A model generated the notes under the pieces. It had not been told where the DNA came from. It did not search any database and worked only from the letters and a program-made list of their open reading frames with translations. Below, in pieces: positions 1 to 8,613 of a DNA stretch of 64,000 bases. Every line of letters begins with the position of its first letter. Position 1 is the stretch's first letter. The position numbers and the translations under genes were made by a program. The stretch comes from Chromohalobacter moromii (lineage in GTDB: Bacteria > Pseudomonadota > Gammaproteobacteria > Pseudomonadales > Halomonadaceae): assembly GCF_023091865.1 (NCBI RefSeq), contig NZ_JAHXDI010000002.1:682001-746000 (forward strand), given 5' to 3'.

Positions 1-1234
1 GGCACAGAAATATACCGGCCATCAGTTTGGGGTCTATAACCCTGCCTTGGGTGATGGGCGCGGACTTCTGCTGGGAGAAGTGGAGACCGACGACGGTTTC
101 TGGGATCTACATCTCAAAGGAGCCGGACAAACACCGTATTCGCGTTTTGGCGATGGCCGCGCGGTACTGCGTTCGACGATTCGTGAATATCTCGCCGGTG
201 AGGCCATGGCGGGCTTAGGGATTCCCACGACGCTGGCGCTGGCTCTGTCGATCAACGATGAGAAGGTCCAACGCGAGCGGGTCGAGCCCGGCGCGACACT
301 ATTGCGCCTGGCGCCCAGCCACGTGCGCTTCGGGCATTTCGAATGGCTGTATCAGGCGCGTCGCAACGATGACCTTGAGCGCCTCGTCGCGCATGTCATT
401 ACGCGTCATCGTCCGTCCTTGGCGGAAAGTGAGGTGCCGGCGGAGGCTCTGTTCGGCGATACGGTTGTGCGCACGGCACGCCTAATCGCCGCCTGGCAAG
501 CTTATGGCTTCGTCCATGCGGTGATGAATACCGACAACATGTCGATTCTGGGCTTAACACTGGACTACGGACCCTATGCCTTCATGGATCGCTACGAGCC
601 CACCCTGGTGCCCAACCACACCGATACCGCGGGCCGTTACGCCTTCGATCAACAACCCGGGGTAGGGTTGTGGAATCTCTCGGTACTGGGCCAGTCGCTG
701 ACGCCGTTGGCCGATCCAGAAGCGCTGCGTACGCAGCTGGCGGAGTACGAACCGGCGCTACAACAGGAGTATGCGCGTTTGATGCGGGCACGCTTGGGGC
801 TTGAGTACGTGCAAGATGGCGATGCCCAACTGGTGCAGGACTGGCTGACGCTGCTGTCCGATGCCGGGGCCGACTATCATCGCGCCTTTCGTGCCTTGGG
901 GGAATGGGCTGTCGATGAGGGCGCATGGCTGCATGAAGAAGTGCCGGCCGAAGGTCTGGAAGCCTGGCTATCACACTATCGCCAGCGTCTCGAGGATGAA
1001 ACCCGCGATGCCGCGTCGCGCCGTGATGCCATGCAGGCGGTCAACCCTCTCTATGTACCGCGCACGCACCTCATTCAGCAGGTCATCGAGGCGGCAGAGG
1101 CAGGCGATATGGCGCCGTTGGCTGAATTTCGGGCCTTGCTCGCCGATCCCTTCACTCCGCGCCCGGGCATGTCGCATTGGGCGGCCGCCCCCGCGCCGGA
1201 GGCCTCGGTGATCTGTCTTTCCTGCTCGTCATGA
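1..1234 (+). CDS. selO: Protein adenylyltransferase SelO (YdiU family), 5' truncated by window edge
   Basis: This is the C-terminal part (about 410 residues) of a SelO pseudokinase-fold AMPylase, which transfers AMP from ATP to Ser, Thr or Tyr of target proteins during redox stress. The reading frame is open from base 2 and lacks its start codon. Visible family motifs are GHQFG and LGDGRG near the left edge, GAGQTPYSRFGDGRA, then NTDN followed by DYGP, which hold the metal-binding Asn and the Asp of the active site. The C-terminus ends CLSCSS, the conserved cysteine tail that carries selenocysteine in eukaryotic members. Full-length bacterial homologues have about 480 residues, so roughly 70 to 80 residues lie upstream of the window. 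The frame looks intact here. Confidence 0.95.
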   Translation, partial: AQKYTGHQFGVYNPALGDGRGLLLGEVETDDGFWDLHLKGAGQTPYSRFGDGRAVLRSTIREYLAGEAMAGLGIPTTLALALSINDEKVQRERVEPGATLLRLAPSHVRFGHFEWLYQARRNDDLERLVAHVITRHRPSLAESEVPAEALFGDTVVRTARLIAAWQAYGFVHAVMNTDNMSILGLTLDYGPYAFMDRYEPTLVPNHTDTAGRYAFDQQPGVGLWNLSVLGQSLTPLADPEALRTQLAEYEPALQQEYARLMRARLGLEYVQDGDAQLVQDWLTLLSDAGADYHRAFRALGEWAVDEGAWLHEEVPAEGLEAWLSHYRQRLEDETRDAASRRDAMQAVNPLYVPRTHLIQQVIEAAEAGDMAPLAEFRALLADPFTPRPGMSHWAAAPAPEASVICLSCSS

Positions 1235-1351
1235 TATTCCACGACGTCGCATCGCCAGACGCTGTATGACGGCGTCTTCTGACAGCCGTTTTTCGACAAT
1301 TGCCATGATGCGCCATACTCAAGACGAAGCGGTTCGTCGAAAGGAGGCGTC

Positions 1352-1924
1352 ATGGCACCTCGTTGTCAGATATTACCCCTTCATCCTCACGAGGCCCGCG
1401 ACGCGCCGGCTGCGTTGCTTATGGTGGCCATGCTGCACTCGCCTGCGCGGCCCAAGCTCGTTGCGCCGCTGACAGCACTGCTGGATGATTGGCGCGGTGG
1501 CGAAGGTTGTATAGTTCATATTCGCCGCTTCCCGCATAAGCCGCATTCTTCTTGTCGGACGGGCCACCCCAGTGCCGAAGCCATGCCTTGCGCCGTGCCA
1601 CTTCCCGGTGAACGCGTGGTCACGAGCCATACCGATGACGCGTTCGTCGATACCGATCTCGAGGCCTGGCTGCGCCGTCACGGCATCTCGCACTTGGTGT
1701 TGGCGGGCGCCACTACCCTGGGGACGATCACGACGCTGGCGCGGCATGCGCAGTGCCTCGGATTTTCGGTCACGGTACTGGCCGATGCCTGTGCCGATGA
1801 TGAGATGACGGATCGAGACGGTTTTCACTGGAAGGCCGACATCCTGCATGAGTTGGGGCTTACGCTCCTTGAGCGCCAGGGAGTCGATATTCTGAGCGTG
1901 GAAGAGCTATGTCGCGATTGTTGA
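1352..1924 (+). CDS. Isochorismatase-fold protein without catalytic residues
   Basis: A 190-residue protein with the cysteine-hydrolase (isochorismatase-like) pattern: an N-terminal beta strand (LLMVAML), a middle segment ending in DAFVDTDLEAWLRRHGI, then LVLAGATTLGTITTLARHA, matching the fold's helix start. In active members these places carry Asp, Lys and Cys. Here the first strand has Ala, the VVxK position reads VVTS and the Cys position is Thr, so all three triad residues are absent. A strong AGGAGG lies ahead of the ATG. The reading frame is intact and unlike decayed DNA, so I infer a pseudoenzyme with a binding or regulatory role. It sits alone between selO and the pnt leader. Confidence 0.7.
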   Translation: MAPRCQILPLHPHEARDAPAALLMVAMLHSPARPKLVAPLTALLDDWRGGEGCIVHIRRFPHKPHSSCRTGHPSAEAMPCAVPLPGERVVTSHTDDAFVDTDLEAWLRRHGISHLVLAGATTLGTITTLARHAQCLGFSVTVLADACADDEMTDRDGFHWKADILHELGLTLLERQGVDILSVEELCRDC

Positions 1925-2149
1925 AGTTACAATCATATTATCGGTGTTCGTGACATTAACATGCGTGAGGTTTAACTAAGCGAAGGCGCGAATAATGTAT
2001 CGGTTATGAGTGCCATAAGGAAAAAAAGAGGTATTGTTTTACAAATAATTTCGAATAAAAACAATGGGTTGTGGCGGGTGGTGAGGCATAAGAGCTGCGT
2101 TATGGTTACTATAACTCAATGATTATGATGGAGAATTTTGGTTTTCCTG

Positions 2150-2178
2150 TTGATTTTTAAGGCGTTTTTCCTTAAATA
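2150..2178 (+). promoter_or_regulatory. Possible pnt promoter overlapping an inverted repeat
   Basis: TTGATT (2150-2155) and TAAATA (2173-2178) are 17 bp apart, a weak sigma-70 match. The spacer and -10 fall inside the perfect inverted repeat TTTAAGG/CCTTAAA (2156-2162 and 2170-2176), so the repeat could be an operator over the promoter. The match is modest, and other AT-rich words nearby could serve instead. Confidence 0.25.
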
Positions 2179-2291
2179 AATAAGACTCTTTTATTCGAGG
2201 TGCATCGACGTTCCTGGTGTACGACGACGCTATTTACATGACCACGTTCCAATGTGCCGACATGACACAACATTCCATGAGGGAGAGCCCT

Positions 2292-2318
2292 ATGCGACGA
2301 GCGAGGAGTCAAGGATGA
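2292..2318 (+). CDS. Possible 8-residue leader ORF, first of two before pntA
   Basis: The ORF reads MRRARSQG and then TGA. It has a purine-rich GAGGGAGAG ahead of its ATG, and its stop overlaps the start of the next small ORF (ATGA at 2315-2318). It is too short to judge by codon use. The case rests on the ribosome site and the exact start-stop overlap, repeated again at the pntA start. No function is known. Confidence 0.3.
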   Translation: MRRARSQG

Positions 2319-2389
2319 ACATCACCGAATATATGGCAGGCGGCGCCTGGCAAGGCGCTATCCGACACGAAACAGGAGGTGCGGCATGA
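2315..2389 (+). CDS. Possible 24-residue leader ORF translationally coupled to pntA
   Basis: An ATG with AGGAG about 8 bases upstream opens a 24-codon frame, starting [10 protein letters not shown] and ending ETGGAA. Its TGA overlaps the pntA ATG (ATGA at 2386-2389), the usual sign of coupled translation. The pntA ribosome site (CAGGAGGTG) lies inside this ORF, so ribosomes finishing it could affect pntA initiation. It contains no run of a single amino acid as attenuator peptides do. It may be a real micropeptide, a coupling leader or chance. Confidence 0.4.
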   Translation: MNITEYMAGGAWQGAIRHETGGAA

Positions 2390-3957
2390 GAATTGGGGCT
2401 CCCAGGGAGCGTGCCCAGGGCGAGGCGCGCGTGGCGCTGACGCCGGAAAGTGCTAAGCACATCCAGAAACTCGGTCATGAATGCATCGTCGAGTCAGGCG
2501 CCGGGCGCGCGGCTGGTTTCGACGACGATGCATATCGCGATGCAGGTGTCGAGGTTGTCGACGGCGGTGCGGCGTTATGGTCGGCGGCCGATGTCGTGAT
2601 CAAGGTGCGCGAACCCGACGAAGAGGAGGTGGGCTATCTGCGCGAGGGGCAGACGCTGATCGCGTTTTTCTGGCCCGCTCAGAACGAAGACTTGCTCGAG
2701 CGTTGCAAGGCGACCGGTGCCACGGTCATGGCCATGGACATGGTGCCGCGTATTTCGCGCGCTCAGAAGATGGATGCGCTTTCCAGCACCGCCAACATCG
2801 CCGGGTACCGTGCGGTGATCGAGGCAGGCAACCAGTTCGGACGCTTTTTCACCGGCCAGGTCACGGCAGCGGGCAAGGTACCGCCGGCTAAGGTGCTGGT
2901 CGTGGGCGCGGGCGTCGCCGGGCTGTCTGCCATTGGCACCGCGACTAGCCTTGGCGCCGTGGTACGTGCCTTCGACGTACGCCCCGAAGTGGCCGAGCAG
3001 ATCGAATCGATGGGCGCCGAATTCTTGTTCCTCGATTTCGAGGACAGTCAAGATGGCTCGGGCTCTGGCGGCTATGCGGCGCCCTCTAGCCCCGAGTTCC
3101 GCGAGAAGCAACTGGCGCTTTTCCGCGAGCAGGCGCCCGAGGTGGATATCGTCATCACCACGGCGCTGATTCCGGGCAAGCCGGCGCCCAAGCTGTGGCT
3201 CGAGGACATGGTTCAGGCCATGAAGCCGGGCTCGGTAATCGTTGACCTGGCGGCCGAGAAGGGCGGTAACTGCGACCTCACCGTCCCCGACGAGCGTATC
3301 GTCACCGACAACGGTGTGGTCGTCGTCGGCTATACCGATTTCCCTTCGCGCATGGCGACGCAGGCGTCGTTGCTCTACGCCACCAATATTCGTCACATGC
3401 TCACCGATCTGACGCCGGAAAAGGATGGCGTGATCGTTCACGACATGGAAGACGACGTGATTCGTGGCGTCACCGTGGCGCATCATGGCGAGATCACGTT
3501 TCCGCCGCCGCCGCCCAAGGTCAAGGCCATCGGGCAGTCGGCACCCAAGGAAAAAACCAAGGAGCCCACCGCTGAAGAGAAGAAGGCTGCCGAACATGCC
3601 ACCTTCCTTGCTCAGACCAAGCGCCAAGTGGGCATGCTCGTGGCCGGTGGCGTGGTGATGGGCCTGCTGGGACTGGTAGCGCCAGCGTCGTTCATGCAGC
3701 ACTTCATTGTGTTCGTGCTGGCTTGCTTCGTGGGTTTCCAAGTGATCTGGAATGTCAGTCACTCGCTTCATACGCCGCTCATGGCGGTGACCAACGCCAT
3801 CTCGGGCATCATCGTCCTTGGCGCGGTCTTGCAGATCGGGTCGGGCAGTTGGCTGGTAGGCTTGTTGGCCGGCATTTCGGTGCTGATTGCCACCATTAAT
3901 ATCGTGGGTGGTTTCCTGGTGACACGCCGGATGCTTGCCATGTTCCAGAAATCCTAA
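2386..3957 (+). CDS. pntA: NAD(P) transhydrogenase subunit alpha
   Basis: This 523-residue protein is the alpha subunit of the proton-translocating transhydrogenase, which uses the proton gradient to reduce NADP with NADH. The N-terminal NAD(H)-binding domain includes the Rossmann motif [13 protein letters not shown] near residues 168-180. A Pro- and Lys-rich hinge near residue 370 leads to four membrane helices from about 405 to the end. The length matches the E. coli one-piece alpha subunit (510) rather than the split PntAA/PntAB form. It is followed 18 bases later by pntB. In a halophile it is a plausible NADPH source for compatible solute synthesis (inference). Confidence 0.97.
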   Translation: MRIGAPRERAQGEARVALTPESAKHIQKLGHECIVESGAGRAAGFDDDAYRDAGVEVVDGGAALWSAADVVIKVREPDEEEVGYLREGQTLIAFFWPAQNEDLLERCKATGATVMAMDMVPRISRAQKMDALSSTANIAGYRAVIEAGNQFGRFFTGQVTAAGKVPPAKVLVVGAGVAGLSAIGTATSLGAVVRAFDVRPEVAEQIESMGAEFLFLDFEDSQDGSGSGGYAAPSSPEFREKQLALFREQAPEVDIVITTALIPGKPAPKLWLEDMVQAMKPGSVIVDLAAEKGGNCDLTVPDERIVTDNGVVVVGYTDFPSRMATQASLLYATNIRHMLTDLTPEKDGVIVHDMEDDVIRGVTVAHHGEITFPPPPPKVKAIGQSAPKEKTKEPTAEEKKAAEHATFLAQTKRQVGMLVAGGVVMGLLGLVAPASFMQHFIVFVLACFVGFQVIWNVSHSLHTPLMAVTNAISGIIVLGAVLQIGSGSWLVGLLAGISVLIATINIVGGFLVTRRMLAMFQKS

Positions 3958-3975
3958 CGCGGCGGAGAAAAGACG

Positions 3976-5418
3976 ATGTTGAGTCAAGGATTGGTGTCCG
4001 CCGCAGCGGTGGCGGCAAGTGTGTTGTTCATCCTCTCGCTGGGGGGATTGAGTAATCAGGAAAAGGCCAAGCGTGCCGTCTGGTATGGCATTGTCGGGAT
4101 GGCACTGGCGGTGATCTTCACCATGTTCGGCCCCAATGTGGGCGGCTATTGGTGGATGATTCCGATGATGGTGATCGGCGCCGGTATCGGCGTCTATTTG
4201 GCCAAGAAGGTCGACATGACCGAAATGCCCCAGCTCGTGGCGGCATTGCATAGCTTCGTCGGTCTCGCGGCGGTGTTCATCGGCTTTAACGCCGACCTGG
4301 AGCGTCGCCGGGTGATGGCCGCGCAGTTCGTCGGGGACGCCAGCGAGCGGTTTTCGGCTTTCGCCGCGCTGGTGGCCGAGAAGACCCCCGCCGAGTTGAC
4401 CTTCCTGCAGGTCGAGGTGGTGCTGGGCGTATTCATCGGTGCGGTGACCTTCACCGGCTCGGTGATTGCCTTCGGCAAGCTGGCAGGCAAGGTGGACGGC
4501 AAACCACGTCAATTGCCAGGCGGGCATCTGCTCAATGCTGGGGCGGCGATCGCCGCACTTCTGTTGGCAATCGCCTACCTCAACGGTGCGGGCTTCTGGA
4601 CGCTGCTGTTGTTGGCACTGCTGGCGTTCTTCATCGGTTATCACCTGATCATGGGCATCGGCGGCGCCGACATGCCCGTGGTGGTGTCGATGCTCAACAG
4701 CTACTCCGGTTGGGCGGCGGCAGCCATCGGCTTTACGCTCTCCAACGATCTGTTGATCGTCACCGGAGCGCTGGTGGGCTCCTCGGGTGCCATCCTCTCC
4801 TACATCATGTGCAAGGCGATGAATCGCAACTTCGTCAACGTGATTCTAGGGGGCTTCGGCGGCAGCAAAGGGCCGGCCGCGGAGATCGAAGGTGAGCAGG
4901 TTGCCATCGATACCGGTGGCGTGGCGAGCGCGCTCAACGATGCCGATAGCGTGATCATCGTGCCTGGCTATGGTATGGCCGTGGCGCAGGCGCAGAACGC
5001 GGTCAGCGAGTTGACGCGCAAGTTGCGCGCCGCCGGCAAGACAGTGCGCTTCGGGATTCACCCCGTGGCGGGGCGCCTGCCTGGTCACATGAACGTTTTG
5101 CTGGCCGAGGCCAAGGTGCCTTACGACATCGTGTTGGAGATGGACGAGATCAACGACGATTTCGCCGAAACCGACGCGGTGATCGTCATCGGTTCCAATG
5201 ACATCGTCAATCCTGCCGCCGAGGAAGATCCCAACAGCCCCATCGCGGGTATGCCGGTGCTCAAAGTGTGGGACGCCAAACAGGTTTTCGTCTGCAAGCG
5301 TGGTCAGGGCACGGGCTACTCGGGCATCGAGAACCCGCTGTTCTTCAAGGAAAATACACGCATGCTGTATGGCGATGCCAAATCGAGCATCGATGCCTTG
5401 CTGCCGATGATCGACTAA
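3976..5418 (+). CDS. pntB: NAD(P) transhydrogenase subunit beta
   Basis: The 480-residue beta subunit starts with about eight to nine membrane helices (residues 1-270) carrying the proton path. It ends in the NADP(H)-binding domain with [15 protein letters not shown] near residue 325, the typical altered Rossmann fingerprint. It follows pntA in one operon, and a strong terminator stands 38 bases after the stop. E. coli PntB has 462 residues. Nothing looks damaged. Confidence 0.97.
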   Translation: MLSQGLVSAAAVAASVLFILSLGGLSNQEKAKRAVWYGIVGMALAVIFTMFGPNVGGYWWMIPMMVIGAGIGVYLAKKVDMTEMPQLVAALHSFVGLAAVFIGFNADLERRRVMAAQFVGDASERFSAFAALVAEKTPAELTFLQVEVVLGVFIGAVTFTGSVIAFGKLAGKVDGKPRQLPGGHLLNAGAAIAALLLAIAYLNGAGFWTLLLLALLAFFIGYHLIMGIGGADMPVVVSMLNSYSGWAAAAIGFTLSNDLLIVTGALVGSSGAILSYIMCKAMNRNFVNVILGGFGGSKGPAAEIEGEQVAIDTGGVASALNDADSVIIVPGYGMAVAQAQNAVSELTRKLRAAGKTVRFGIHPVAGRLPGHMNVLLAEAKVPYDIVLEMDEINDDFAETDAVIVIGSNDIVNPAAEEDPNSPIAGMPVLKVWDAKQVFVCKRGQGTGYSGIENPLFFKENTRMLYGDAKSSIDALLPMID

Positions 5419-5455
5419 CCGGCCTACTGTTTGGCAGGAGCAGAGCGAGTAGTAC

Positions 5456-5489
5456 CACGACACCGCCTACGGGCGGTGTCGTCGTTTTC
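5456..5489 (+). terminator. Rho-independent terminator of pntAB
   Basis: Perfect 9-bp stem GACACCGCC/GGCGGTGTC with a four-base loop (5459-5480), followed by a short T-rich run (GTCGTTTTC). Confidence 0.8.
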
Positions 5490-5568
5490 AGGCAGACGAT
5501 GATCGGGCGTGCGTGACACGTCAGGTCCGCTACAATGGCGTCATTTCGCAGGCCACCAGGAAACGTCC

Positions 5569-6639
5569 ATGACCGACGAACATCTTCAAGTCGCCGTGCT
5601 TGGCGGCGGCAGCTTTGGCACCGCCATCGCCAGTATTGCCGCCGACAATGGAGCCCGTGTGCGCCAGTGGTTGCGCGACCCGGCCTTGATCGAGCAGATC
5701 AACCGCGAGCATTGCAATCCACGCTACTTGCCGAATTACGCCATCAACCCTTCGGTGGTCGCTTCCGATGACATGCGTGCGGTGCTACAGGATGCCGAGG
5801 TGGTCTTCATCGCGATTCCCTCGAGCGCCTTTTCCGCCGTTGTTCGTCAGGCTCGGACGTGGCTCAAGCCTTCGCAAATTCTGGTCAGCACCACCAAGGG
5901 AATCCGTGAGGAGGGCTTCAAACTGATGAGCCAGATCCTCGAGGAAGAGACCGGTTTCCCCCATATCGGTGTACTTTCGGGGCCCAATCTCGCCTCCGAA
6001 ATTGCCGACAAGCATCTCACGGCGACGGTCATCGCCAGCGATGATCCCTATACGCGGGCGCGGGTACAATCGGCACTCGGCTGTGATTATTTCCGCGTCT
6101 ATGCCAGCAACGACCGTTATGGTGTCGAGCTCGGTGGGGCGTTGAAGAACATCTATGCCATCGCTGCGGGCATGGCTGCGGCGCTGGGTATGGGCGAAAA
6201 CACGCGCAGCATGCTGATGACGCGGGCACTGGCGGAAATGAGCCGCTTTGCGGTGGCGCTGGGCGCCAATCCGCTGACCTTCATCGGGCTGGCGGGTGTG
6301 GGGGATCTCATCGTGACCTGCTCGTCGAAGCTCTCGCGCAATTATCGCGTCGGGTTCGCGCTGGGTGAGAACAAAACACTCGAGGAAGCCATAGAATCGC
6401 TGGGGCAGGTCGCGGAAGGCGTTAACACGGTTAGCTTGGTACGCGAGAAAGCGCACCGTGAAGACATCTACATGCCCTTGGCCGAAGGGCTTTATCAAGT
6501 GCTGTTCAACGGCGTGCCGGCGCGGCAGATGGCACAAATGCTCATGCAGCAAGAGCAGAGCAGCGACGTTGAGTTCGTCTTGCCGCGGCAGGACGTGTTC
6601 GAGGCGCGTCGGTTGGAACCCGGCGCAGAGGAGACTTGA
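5569..6639 (+). CDS. gpsA: Glycerol-3-phosphate dehydrogenase (NAD(P)+)
   Basis: This 356-residue cytosolic enzyme reduces dihydroxyacetone phosphate to sn-glycerol 3-phosphate for phospholipid synthesis. The nucleotide-binding motif [14 protein letters not shown] lies at residues 8-21. TTKGI and the active-site segment [12 protein letters not shown] (Lys near residue 192) are present. The frame is open further upstream, but this ATG has AGGA at the right distance and places the Rossmann motif at the usual position. A TACAAT (5531-5536) upstream may be its -10 box. sixA follows directly. Confidence 0.95.
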   Translation: MTDEHLQVAVLGGGSFGTAIASIAADNGARVRQWLRDPALIEQINREHCNPRYLPNYAINPSVVASDDMRAVLQDAEVVFIAIPSSAFSAVVRQARTWLKPSQILVSTTKGIREEGFKLMSQILEEETGFPHIGVLSGPNLASEIADKHLTATVIASDDPYTRARVQSALGCDYFRVYASNDRYGVELGGALKNIYAIAAGMAAALGMGENTRSMLMTRALAEMSRFAVALGANPLTFIGLAGVGDLIVTCSSKLSRNYRVGFALGENKTLEEAIESLGQVAEGVNTVSLVREKAHREDIYMPLAEGLYQVLFNGVPARQMAQMLMQQEQSSDVEFVLPRQDVFEARRLEPGAEET

Positions 6640-6641
6640 GC

Positions 6642-7127
6642 GTGTCGAACCTTTATATCATGCGCCATGGCGAAGCCGTGCCAGGTATGCCGGATAGTGA
6701 GCGGTCACTCACCAAACAGGGCGAGGCGGAAGCGCGTGCCATGGGGACATGGCTGGACAGCATGCTCGCCAATGACGTGCGCGCGGCACTGCGTATCGTC
6801 GCCAGCCCCTACCGACGTGCTCAGCAGACCGCGCAGTGGATGGCGACGCCCTTGGAGCGCCCGGTCGAAACGTTACCGATCATTACCCCAGATGATCCGC
6901 TGGAGCCGCTCATCGACTGGTTGCAGCAAGAAGTCGCGCATACGCCGTGCCTGCTGGTCAGCCACATGCCATTGGTCGGCGCACTGGTCGGGCGCCTGGT
7001 CGAGGGCGATGTGCGTGCGTCTCAGCCCATGCCGACAGCCACCATCGCTAAGCTGGAAGCCGATATCTGGGCCGCAGGGTGCGCGACGCTCAAACACTGG
7101 CAATCGCCGCGTGAATTGCTTGGCTAA
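6642..7127 (+). CDS. sixA: Phosphohistidine phosphatase SixA
   Basis: A 161-residue histidine phosphatase of the phosphoglycerate mutase superfamily. The RHG motif is in LYIMRHGEA at the N-terminus and the second catalytic His is in LVSHMPLVG. SixA removes phosphate from histidine on phosphocarrier or HPt domains. I chose the GTG at 6642 because GAGGAG lies 8 bases upstream. A TTG at 6636 overlapping the gpsA stop is too close to that site. It lies within a likely gpsA-sixA operon. Confidence 0.85.
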   Translation: MSNLYIMRHGEAVPGMPDSERSLTKQGEAEARAMGTWLDSMLANDVRAALRIVASPYRRAQQTAQWMATPLERPVETLPIITPDDPLEPLIDWLQQEVAHTPCLLVSHMPLVGALVGRLVEGDVRASQPMPTATIAKLEADIWAAGCATLKHWQSPRELLG

Positions 7128-7139
7128 GGAGAGAAACGG

Positions 7140-7448
7140 ATGAGCTTTATCGTCATCAACCGCGTTTTCGTCAATTCAGGGTATGAAGCCGAATTCGAGC
7201 GCCGCTTTCAGCAACGTGCCAGCCAGGTCGACAAGCAGCCTGGCTTCAAAGCCATGCGGGTATTGCGGCCTCAGGGCAACCAGGCCCCCTATCTCGTCGA
7301 GACGGAGTGGGACGACCAGGATGCCTTCCGCGCTTGGGTAGGCAGTGACGACTTCAAGCAAGCCCACGCCAACCCCATGCCCGCCGAGGCTTTTTCCGAG
7401 GGTGGCGGTCTTGAGCAATTCGAGATCGTCGAGGGTACTCAGGCCTGA
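7140..7448 (+). CDS. ABM-domain (antibiotic biosynthesis monooxygenase-like) protein
   Basis: This 102-residue protein has a dimeric ferredoxin-like alpha/beta barrel pattern: FIVINRVFVNSGYEAEFERRF, then GF.AMRVLRP, YLVETEWDDQDAF and FRAWVGSDDF. This is the ABM fold shared by small monooxygenases and HmoA-type haem-degrading enzymes. No cofactor site is visible, so the substrate is unknown. It begins 12 bases after sixA with AGGAG ahead of the ATG, so it probably shares that transcript. Family assignment is firm, function is not. Confidence 0.75.
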   Translation: MSFIVINRVFVNSGYEAEFERRFQQRASQVDKQPGFKAMRVLRPQGNQAPYLVETEWDDQDAFRAWVGSDDFKQAHANPMPAEAFSEGGGLEQFEIVEGTQA

Positions 7449-7462
7449 CCCCACCATTATTA

Positions 7463-7489
7463 GCCGCTACCTCCGTCCCCGGTAGCGGC
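7463..7489 (+). terminator. Hairpin after the ABM gene, weak U-tract
   Basis: Perfect 9-bp inverted repeat GCCGCTACC/GGTAGCGGC with a 9-base loop. No T run follows, so it may slow or protect mRNA ends rather than terminate alone. Confidence 0.45.
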
Positions 7490-7566
7490 GCCTCCTCCGC
7501 CGAGTCTTGTTCTTCCTTCTCACCGCGCACTCTTTATACCTTGGTTTTATCGACTATTGTCGATGT

Positions 7567-7616
7567 TGTGTGACAGCAAGCATGCATCTACCTTTTGCTT
7601 GTATGATGTATGACAT
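7567..7616. promoter_or_regulatory. Candidate operator pair for the uronate-cluster GntR/FadR regulator
   Basis: TGTGTGACA (7567-7575) and TGTATGACA (7607-7615) fit the TGT-N3-ACA core common to operators of FadR-subfamily GntR proteins. Their starts are exactly 40 bp apart, on one face of the helix. They lie upstream of kdgD, the first gene of the cluster that encodes an FCD-type regulator at 16929. TATGAT (7602-7607) could be the -10 box. Assignment to that regulator is inference. Confidence 0.4.
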
Positions 7617-7659
7617 AAAGACTTTATGCCAGCACGCTAAACAAGACAGATGCGAGGGG

Positions 7660-8583
7660 ATGACGGTGCATTTTTCCAAAGAAAAAACGGTAGAGGCGGT
7701 TGGCGATGGTCTGCTTTCCTTCCCGGTGACAGATTTCGACTCCGCAGGTCGTTTCGATGAACAGAGCTACCGGAAACGGCTGGAATGGTTCGTCAGTCAT
7801 GATGTTTCCGCCGTCTTCGTGGCAGGTGGAACTGGCGAATTTTTCAACCTCTCTTTGGACGAGTTTCGTCATATCGTACGCGTCGCAGTCGATGAAATCG
7901 GAGGCAAGGTGCCGGTCATCGCGAGTGCAGGTTTGAGTGTGGAAAGCGGTAAAGCCTTTGCCAGCGCTGCGGAAGAGGCCGGTGCTGATGGTATCTTGCT
8001 AATGCCACCCTACCTGACCGAATGCCCACAAGAAGGGTTGGTCGAGTATGCCCGACAGATCTGCGACAGCACGTCGATCAATGTCATTTACTATAACCGC
8101 GGCAATGGTGTCCTCGAAGCGCCAGCGGTCCAACAGCTTGCCGATAAATGCCCTAACTTGATCGGGCTGAAAGACGGCAAGGGCGATATGCAACTTCTCA
8201 ACAAGATCGTCAAGACGGTAGGCGACCGCCTCATCTATGTCGGCGGTGTTCCAACGGCTGAAATTTTCGCCGAGGCGTATCTATCCATCGGCGTCAATAC
8301 CTACTCCTCGGCCGTATTTAACTTCGTTCCTGATATGGCGTTGAAGTTCTATCGTGCCTTGCGCGCAGGCGATAGCGCGACGGTGAAGAAGATCACTCAA
8401 GAGTTTTTTATTCCTTTTGTCGATCTGCGTGATCGCAAGAAAGGTTACGCAGTCAGCCTTGTGAAGGCAGGGGCCGACATCATTGGTATGCCGGCGGGGG
8501 ATGTACGGCCGCCGTTGGTCATGCCTACATTGAATGAGCATAAACAGCTCAATGATCTGATCGAAATGACAAGAAACGTATAA
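7660..8583 (+). CDS. kdgD: 5-dehydro-4-deoxyglucarate dehydratase
   Basis: This 307-residue enzyme of the DHDPS/NAL superfamily dehydrates and decarboxylates 5-dehydro-4-deoxy-D-glucarate to 2,5-dioxovalerate. Family signs are GLLSFPVTDFDSAGRFDE at the N-terminus, FVAGGTGEFFNLS, the Tyr in VIYYNRGNG, and the Schiff-base Lys in LIGLKDGKGDM. The frame stays open 51 codons upstream, but that part resembles promoter DNA. The ATG at 7660 abuts GAGGGG, so the GTG at 7666, six bases from it, may be the true start. It feeds the dioxovalerate dehydrogenase at 17697. Confidence 0.92.
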   Translation: MTVHFSKEKTVEAVGDGLLSFPVTDFDSAGRFDEQSYRKRLEWFVSHDVSAVFVAGGTGEFFNLSLDEFRHIVRVAVDEIGGKVPVIASAGLSVESGKAFASAAEEAGADGILLMPPYLTECPQEGLVEYARQICDSTSINVIYYNRGNGVLEAPAVQQLADKCPNLIGLKDGKGDMQLLNKIVKTVGDRLIYVGGVPTAEIFAEAYLSIGVNTYSSAVFNFVPDMALKFYRALRAGDSATVKKITQEFFIPFVDLRDRKKGYAVSLVKAGADIIGMPAGDVRPPLVMPTLNEHKQLNDLIEMTRNV

Positions 8584-8613
8584 CGATAATGCTAAATCGA
8601 TAGGAGACATGTC

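Larger units (their letters stand above)
1925..2385. other. AT-rich 461-bp leader region upstream of pntA
   Basis: This is the only gene-poor stretch over 300 bases. Bases 1925 to about 2220 are clearly richer in A and T than the surrounding DNA. It contains several TATAAT-like words and a perfect 7-bp inverted repeat (TTTAAGG, 7-nt loop, CCTTAAA, 2156-2176). The last 100 bases hold two very short overlapping ORFs, listed separately. I see no larger gene in it. Its likely role is promoter and leader for the pnt operon. Confidence 0.5.

Noticed and set aside
2575-4644. 689-codon open frame on the minus strand opposite pntA-pntB
   Set aside because: It is antisense to two clear transhydrogenase genes, is His/Gln/Arg rich and has no family features. 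Long antisense frames are normal in GC-rich DNA.
7507-7659. In-frame 51-codon extension of kdgD
   Set aside because: It holds promoter-like words and the operator pair, and known kdgD proteins begin near 7660.
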